Shown piece by piece: positions 32,559 through 41,500 of a DNA stretch of 64,000 bases (the first letter of the stretch is position 1; the number at the start of each line of letters is the position of its first letter). The translations under genes and the position numbers were made by a program. The stretch spans positions 1 through 64,000 of IMG/VR virus record IMGVR_UViG_3300020183_000007. The stretch is one strand, 5' to 3'. A model generated the notes under the pieces. It worked only from the letters and a program-made list of their open reading frames with translations, did no database searches and was not told the origin of the DNA. The stretch comes from a virus.

Positions 32559-35500
32559 CTATTGCCCAACTCTTGCGGGCATTATTGCTGATTCTTCGGC
32601 ACTGATGACAGAATTCCCCTCAATTTGAAGCTGCTTAGTATATACTGTAGCCAAGTTATTTGTTACCAATTCCCAATTTAGGGTAACAGGATGGCCATTT
32701 TCATAGTATTCATCCCAGAATATAGTAGGCCATTCTCTAGTTTTATTATAGGTAGATTCTAGTACTTTATACTGCACTAAATCGTTATACAATTTAATTG
32801 TTTCACTATTGGATAATCCATATTTAGTATTTGTATCGAGTGTTATGGATAGTGGCGAAGTGTAAACTAAGCCTAATGCTGAAAGCGCATTTAATATTGA
32901 GTCTTTCTTAACAAAAAGTGGTGAATCTTGATATATAGAGTTAAAGAATAATTGTTTTATTTTTTGCTCTGCGCCGGCGCCAATTTGATTATCTATAAAA
33001 CATTTTTCAACAAAATCTTTTGCTGCCTGGACTATAGACTCTGGCTGATAATACCATACTGTACCAAGGATTCTATTTGACTCTGTAACATCTTTAGTAT
33101 AGTTTGCAACAGTATTTTGCTCTGCCCCAGCCTCGAAATCAGATTCAGAAATAACAGAACTCGACGCTGCGTTGTTAATTCTTATTCTTAAAACTACTAA
33201 TCTGTTTTCTAATTTAGATTGTACGAATATCTTAGCTTTACCACCAGGAGTATTGATTGCAGTCATTTTCGTTGATGGCGTTGAGTCATTACTATAGCTA
33301 ACTCCTAAATCGCCATCATTTGATGTAACAGTAAATGTATTAATTTCGCCAGAGTCTATTCCATCAAATCTGACAGTAAATTTTGCCCCAGAAATAACAT
33401 CCTGTACATCAAATGTGTCACCATCTTTAAATTTTATAACTTTAGCAATAACGCTAAATAGTGAAGGTTGGAGATTAGTTTTATCTGGACCTAGCCCACT
33501 TAATTGTAGCACTCTTGCATGAACTAGAGCATTCTCGTAATCTATGTATCTTATTAGATCTGTTGTCTGCCTTTCTTGCCAACCTAAACTCTTCAAAAGA
33601 TCGTCGCTTCTAATAAAAATATTTCCTTCTGGTGTTCTAACTTTTGTCCTTGCACCGAGCAGGCCGGGGAGCAATACTTTAGAGTGATGCCTGCCAACAA
33701 CCATACCCTGATTATAAGATAGTCCAGCATCCATCGGCTGACCATTCTTGCTAAGATATTGAACATAACATCCGTGTTGGTCAAGAACATTGTCTCTAAT
33801 CCATTTCCAACCCTTCCATGCCAATTGACCAACTATTGGCACAGACAAACCCATAGCAAAGCCTGCTACTCCGGTAGCGCCAGCGCCAGCTGCAGCCGCT
33901 GCGATGCCCACTCCGCCAGTTAAGGCAGTAGTCATTCCCTGAAAAACAGATCTGCTAGCAGAAGAACCATATTGCTTAATCACAGCTTCTGCTTTTTGGG
34001 GAAGAGTTGTAGCTGTTTGATTTGCCATAATATCCTTAATTAAAGCAGTAGATCCATGAGTGTATTGTAATCCACCAATCATCTGGGGGCTTAAGGCGTC
34101 GGATAAAGCATCTACTGATACCATTCCGCCTAAATTAATGCCGCTGTTGGATGCCATTATATTATCCATATAGAAACGTGTATCATTTCTTAGGTTTTGC
34201 ACAGTGAACCATGAGTTAATCCATGAGCTCAAAAACCATCTGGCAGGATCGTTAACGGTCACCAAAGCATTTGGTGTAATCGATGTAATATAGCCCATTT
34301 CTGGAGTAAAGTGATGTACTATTTGTTCAACTTCAAAAATGCCGTACATTCTTTCATAAACATCCGACAAGTAAACCAGGTCATGCGGACGTATATCAGC
34401 ATTCCCGATTATAATTAATTCCCCACCATATATATCTTTAATTGATTCTCTCAGGTGCGCTAACGCTATTCTTCTAGCAGATAGTTCGTCAGGTGTGCCC
34501 TGAATATTTTTTGCTATACCCCTGACTGTTTCCAGGGGATGCATTAGTGGATGCAGCACACCGAGAAATCCAGATCCAACGAAATTATCGTAATACAAAC
34601 CTGTTTCAACAGTTTTTTCAGTTTGACGCTCTGCTGGCGCGCCTTTGTCTAGGGCTACTGTAATTGGATACTTGCCATCTGAGACAGCTGTAACAACAGT
34701 AGAAACTCCATTTAGGTTTTCTTGAATCTGATTAGATATAATATGAGAAAATGAACTTAAATAATGCAATCTTTGGAATGATTGCCTAACTTCCACAACT
34801 GGCTCACCATACTCACGAGTAAACGGATTATCTACAGCCCTCAATAGGCTACCCTCTCTTCCAAGCGAATAATAAATAGAATCATTTAGAACTTTATTTA
34901 ATATATGAGCTTGCCTACTAAAATTACCAACTTCGGTGATAGCATATCCCATTTGCATCATGGCCAATTTAAACATACCTAAAAGACCAGAAAGACCGTC
35001 GCCTATTGCACTCATAATTGGCCCTATGTTTCTATCATAGAAATTACCAACGCTTTCTGATATTCCACTAATAAAAGTAGAAGAACCAGTTCCTTCCGAT
35101 TTTGTGGAAACTAAAAGCTTCAGAAATTTATTTTTATCCTTAGCGTATTCACCATAAGGATTTATAAAAGCTTCAAAAATTTTATCAACAGGTTTGAATG
35201 ACCATTGCCCCTCAGAACCGCCTCCACCACTTGTTATAATTCCCCTTTTACGGTTGGGCTTTAATACTAACCATGCTCTACCATAAGCTGTACTCCAAAG
35301 ATTTTGTCTAAATATTCCAACCATTAAAAGAAATAATTGTTTTGGAGTTTTAATTTTTTCACTTAGAGCAATAGCCTCTTCAGGATTTTTTTTATTTTCT
35401 AAAGCGTACTCTAATATCGAGTTTGTAACTCCAGACTCAAAAAAGTTTTCTTTGATTCCATTAAGAGCGTCAGCAATAGTAGCATTAAAAAATTGTATTA

Positions 35501-38500
35501 TCCCTGTATCAGATTCTTTTTCTGCTGCTATTAAGTCTATATAGTTTTTTCTTATAAACTCTACTGCGTTTCTTCTTTGAGTAGCGTTTGTTGACGGAAC
35601 ACCTTGACCACCCATCTGTGGATTATTGGGTATATTAAAATAATCTGCACCTAACAAAATAGCTAATTCATCTACTGCGGTATTTTCAGTGTTAGATAAA
35701 CCTGCGATTGGAATGTTTGAATCCTCAAAATTACTAAATGAGTTTTCGTTTGAGGATCCTAATATTCTAGCAAATTCTTCTGGAAATGCGTCCGTTGAAT
35801 CTGGGTCCATTCCATAAATTCTTGCAAAAATAGCTTTAACGCTATCATATGTATGATAACCAAATCTGAACTGATCCCATATATCATTTGCTTGATTCAG
35901 ATTTCTTCCATTACCAGCTATAACTGATACATTCGGGTCAAAATTTTCATCATAATAAGATCGAGCTTCAACTGAAACAGAGTCCAAAGGGTCATATACA
36001 CTTAAGAATGCAGCTCTGCCCTTACTTGTCTTTACATCTCCGGTTGTACTCAGCTCTTCATCTAAAACGTCATATAAATAACTTCTAGAAAGTTGTTCAT
36101 TTCCTACTAGATCGGAATCTTCACTTGATCCTAAACCACCAGACTCTGCTGAGGAATTAAAGTTTGTAGCATCTAATAGTGCATTAAAGTAACCTATAAA
36201 TGGTTTATCTCTTCCGTCTGGAACTGCTAAAGCATTGCCGCCAAAATCAAATCTGCTAGAAGATATTTCCGCATTTATAGGAATCCACTCCGAGAATATA
36301 TTTGGAGGATCTACCATGTCCTCATCATAAACCTTAAATCTAGAGCCAGCTCCACCTTGAAGTTCATTTATTAAATCCTGAGAAGTTGTGCGTCTTGCTG
36401 TCAGTTCTGATAACTGACCATCTTCTGTCATTGTGTAATTTCCAAAACCAAGGATCATGCTGTCATCCGGAGATCTGGCTCCTCTTTCAAGGAATCTTTT
36501 TATCGGAGCTGCTGCTGAAGATATTACACCTACAGGAACATCGTCTGGCACAAATGCAAACATACATTCCACTGGCTGTGGATTTATACTTAATCCACTT
36601 TCATTTTCATAATTTAACTCATCTTCATTACCAAAAATAGATACATTTAATCTATCGGTAATTCTATTTCCTATATATATAGGAGCGCTAATATATTGCG
36701 AAACGTTTAAAGCATAACCAAGCGCAGTGCCTGCAGCGCTGCCTACAGCGCCAGCTGCACTTGCCATTGTATTTATCCATGATGGCAATTGGTTTAATAT
36801 ATCGGATTCCTCTGAGTTAGCGGTTAATTTAAAACTTAAATTTTTTGATATGAAGTTACCCAAATACCATGCAGCGTCTGGAGAAACTACAGCTGCCGCC
36901 GTATCATCATCATCTCCCCATAGGAAATATGCTGGAGCGCAAACAACAGCCCTATTAGTTCTGGGACTATAAACTAAGACTTTTCTCTTTTTATAATCTT
37001 CTGCTGTTCCATATAAATCCGTAAATCCATACTTTTCTTTGAACTTTTCCAATGTTTCATCATAGACAGTTATGTTATTAAAGCCCGAAGGAGCTTGCGT
37101 AGAAGAGAATCCAGGATTATATGGCCATTTCATAGCAATGTAAAATTGTTCTGCCTCTGCTGCTGTTTGCTGAGAGGCAGGGAGGTCACCGGGAGATCCC
37201 CATTCTTCATAAGATATCTGATTTGATATCTCATACTCAAACGAATAATCATCAGCATTTCTCTTTGCCTCAGAAGAGCTAACTGAGTATTGTGTAATTG
37301 CAGCTGGGTCAACAGATATGCTTAATCTATTAGCTAAAACAGAGGGCAGAGGCATTCTTACATACTTTGTATTTGCTCCACCAATAAAAGACAAACCATC
37401 TACATCAATAATATTATCAATAAAAGTTGAGAACCCCAAAGGACGATCTAACTCTAATATTCCAGAAGATGGCACTAGAGTTAGTTCATTATTTAAAATG
37501 AACTTGCTTTCATACTGAAGCAGGGTAAACATGTTGGCCATAAAAGTTGCGCCACCAAAAGATCTTCTATCTTCTGCCATTGCCTCATTGACAAACCCTT
37601 GAAATTCTTCGGCGTCCATTGGAACTTCGCCTTCATTATCTAGAAACTTTCTTCCAGATTTGCCAATATCCTTAAAATGACTGGCTGCGTTCTGAAAAAC
37701 TCCGCCGTCTCTAATACTATAAGATGTAGAGTCTAATATAATAGTTTCATTGATTGTGTAAAACGGGTACCTAAATCTTGGCGGAAGATTATCCAACTGA
37801 GCATGGGCTTTTGTCATTGGAGCAATAGTTGTAGTCGGATCTCCAACAGGAAGGTGGAAACCAACTCTTGTTAAGCCAACTACTGTTGGTAGTTTTGCTA
37901 CTACCACTTTAGTTCCGTCGTCTTGTGTTTCAGAAAAGCTTGAAGCTAATGGTGAGTTAAAGTTAATTAATTTTTCTTTCAAAAATGCCGTAGGCTTATA
38001 AATGCCCTGTGAATTAACTTGATCACTAGCTAAGCTTGCCATTGTATCTGACAGTTCATTAGATCTTTTAAATGCTTCATAATCAGCAAGTGTGTTACTG
38101 GATCTATTTATATTACTCATAATATTTTGAATATCTTCATCTGCCGAACGATATTTTGGATAGCCAGGTAATTCTAGTTCAGAGCCTCTTTGCGTACTAG
38201 GAAAACCAGTAGTTACAGGTACTACGCCCGAAGTGTAAAGCCAGTGAGGCTTACCATAAAATATTGTAGATCTATCTTCAAAAGGTCTAATGGCTACAAT
38301 ATAATTGGGTAACAATCTAGCGCAAACCTGGAATAAATCCCATACAGTTCTCATATATGTTTGAGCCCTGAAGGAGACTTCGTCAAAACCTGGTAGGTCA
38401 TCATCATCGTTTGGTGAAATAATACCCATTGTTCGGAAAAGATTGGTGCCACCTCTTCCTCTTAATATTCCAAATAATCCACCACCAGCTATTCCAGAAC

Positions 38501-41500
38501 CTATAGCAAAATTTACTCCAGGTATTAGACCTACAGCTCCAGCCAATCCACCCATAAGTATATTTTTAGTTGCGTTTGCCCTACCCTCACTAGATACTAG
38601 TTGATTTCCGGCAGTCATTGTTGAAATTGCTGTTTTGGCTGACACGGACTCATTTTGAGCTTCTACTATAAGACGATTCCAAGATCTGTCTCCGGCTCTT
38701 TCCAAATACGCTTGTCCTTTTAGTTTTTTACTATCTTCCTCCACTAAAGACGAAGCTGTCAACCATCCATCATCTATGTCTCCACCAAGGAACTGAGCAA
38801 AGCCTGTTCCATTTCCTGGATAAATATTTCTTTTGAAAATTTCTAAATCAACCTCTGCACAGAAGTTAGACATTAACTGCCCCATGCTAGTCATTATTCT
38901 TCCATCTCCAAAGAATGTGCTAACAGGGTTTCTTGTAAAAACATTAGTTGCCAACTTGAATGATGCCGCATTGGCAGCTCCGCCAACATCTCCTTGACCA
39001 AGATTAGAATAAACGCTTGCTACAACATTTCTTATTCCATCAGCTCTTGCCCTCTCTGATTCGCTTAATGGTTCGTATAGTGTTGAGCCAAAATGTCTAA
39101 TACCAAATCTATTTTCAGAAAAGACTGTTCCATTTGTAGCTCTAGCAAAAGCTTCCCTAAATCTTGATGCGCCCATTGAAAGCAATCTAACCATTAGGTC
39201 TCTAGGTTCAGACAAATACATGCCAGTATCTACGCCACCATCTATTTTACCTGTGTCGCCTTTTTTATTTGTAGAGTTAACTATTGCACTAAGCTCAATT
39301 GCATCAGACTGTGCTGTTACTGTAACAATTTCACCTTGCTCCACATTTGTTATCACACCATTGAAAACTGTTTGCAAAGAGTTTGGATTAGCACCATATC
39401 CAACCCTAAGATGAACGCGAACTCCAGGCTTTAATCTAATATTATTAATATCTACAACATAATCATTTCTCATTCCTGAGACAATATTTTTAGCTATATT
39501 CAAAGTTCTATCCAAAATAGATTCAATACCTTGAGTAAAGTCTATTGGAGCATCATTTGGTTGGTTATCTCTAGAATTAAAAATTTCAGTAGAAGGACGT
39601 GTAGTCAATTTTGAATACATATTTGATACTCTAAATATTAAAGTATCACCCAAGAGATCCTCTGAGGAAACAACGGAAAAATCTACTATAGACTGCAACC
39701 CATAAAAGTTATCGAATAATTTAACACCAGCAAAAAAACCACCTTCGTCAATTAACCATAACATGTAGGTGGGAAATGCCCTGATCATTCTTCCAGATAT
39801 ATCTCTATACTGTACATCGTTCATCATCTTTTGAATATGGCTACCAAAGGATCCATCATAAGCTTTTTGATACTTATTTAATGACTGAACACCTTCTACG
39901 CCGGTAAGGGCATTTTTGCAACCTCTATCTGGCGTTTGTGTATCCTCAACCTGATTCTCTACTAGTCTCTTGTCTCCATGGTCATCTATCAAAACATTGG
40001 CTCCATCAACTGTTAAATAAAATCTTCCATTGTCTTTATTAATATAGCCAAAATGAGTCCCTAATGCTGATTGCATCATTGCCGGAATGTCTGATCCGGA
40101 TCCAGCTTCTTGCGGATTTGTTGCTGGAATCAAGTATATAACTTTATGAAAATCAACTTCATCTGGATTAAAGCTGACTTCTGTTTCAGTTGCTAAATGA
40201 GAATTTGTCAAAACCTGTTTGATTAAATTTAGCGTTTCTGCACTACTATAATTTACATTACCAACGGAATAACCGGCTCCAGAAATTTCTTCAAATACTG
40301 GATTATCTTCAGTTGATTGTGCAGAAATAAAAACATAATCGGTTAATAAGGCTTGCTTTTCTGAAGTTTGAAACTCAGAAGTTTCTGCTTGTACCACTTC
40401 TTGGAAAAGACTAATAAAGTTATGAACGCTTATGCCGCTACTGTTCACATAGTCTATGATTTCGTCAATTAATATTTTATTATTATTTGCTCTTAAAAGC
40501 TGCGGCAATGGCTCATTGGCAATATCCTTATAAGCGTATCTTCTAAGAAAATCTGTAATTCTATTTTTAACTTGATTTTTTCTTATTTCTATACCACGCG
40601 CATCTCCCAGCTTAGCCCAATTATCACTATAATCAAATTTAAAATCTTTTGTTATATCTGGTTGATAAGTAAAGTTATTAATGACATCTCTGTCAAACAT
40701 TTCAAAACTTCTAAAATAGAAGTCTGGATCCAAATTGCCAACTATTTCATTTTCTTTATCACGAACTTCCAGCGGCATATCGGGATATGCATTAAATGCT
40801 CCCCACAACTGCTTAATTCTTAAAAATGGATTTCTTTTTGACCCAAAGTGGTCAATAAAATCTTTTTGCTGCTTTGATGAAAGCTTTTCTCTTTTTTGCT
40901 GAAATATGTCAAAGTCAACAAAACTTAATTGAACATTGTAAACATGTGGATAATTTGGTATTGTATCGACTTTGAAGTTTAATGGAATAACATATTTGAT
41001 TCCACATAGTGCGCTAATAATATTTTTAATTCCAAGGAAACCAATAACTCCCGTAGAGTGTTCAAGCCTTGCTAATGAATTGATATGATCAAAAATTGCT
41101 CTAATTTTATAAAGCTCTCTTTCACCAAAAACAGTCATTGATATATTGACATATGAATCTTTTCCACCTATATACTGATATGTTGGTTCCTCCTGCATTT
41201 GCACTTGCAACTTCGAAAGGTTGTTTCCAAGACTTACGCTTACACCATTAACTATAGCTTTTTTAGGGTCTAAATCAACTCTGTTCATTGGGACTTCCCA
41301 TTCCTGGAAATGGTAATCTCCCTCCCTTAAACGCTTTGCCTCCATAAGATTTTGGATATAGCCATCAGAAAAAAAGCGATCATACAGTGATAATAAGAAT
41401 GCATCAGTTACTTGTTGACGAATTTTTTTTTCGTCAGGCACGGCTGTTTCGGTGCCTAAAACTTTTCTTTTTTCAATCTCTTCGACAATCAAAGTTTCAA

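Noticed and set aside
33593-33832. Possible intein or separate small gene near the end of the giant hub gene
   Set aside because: The hub frame continues without interruption and no intein splice motifs (N-terminal Cys/Ser block, C-terminal HN) are evident; the other frame is a shadow.
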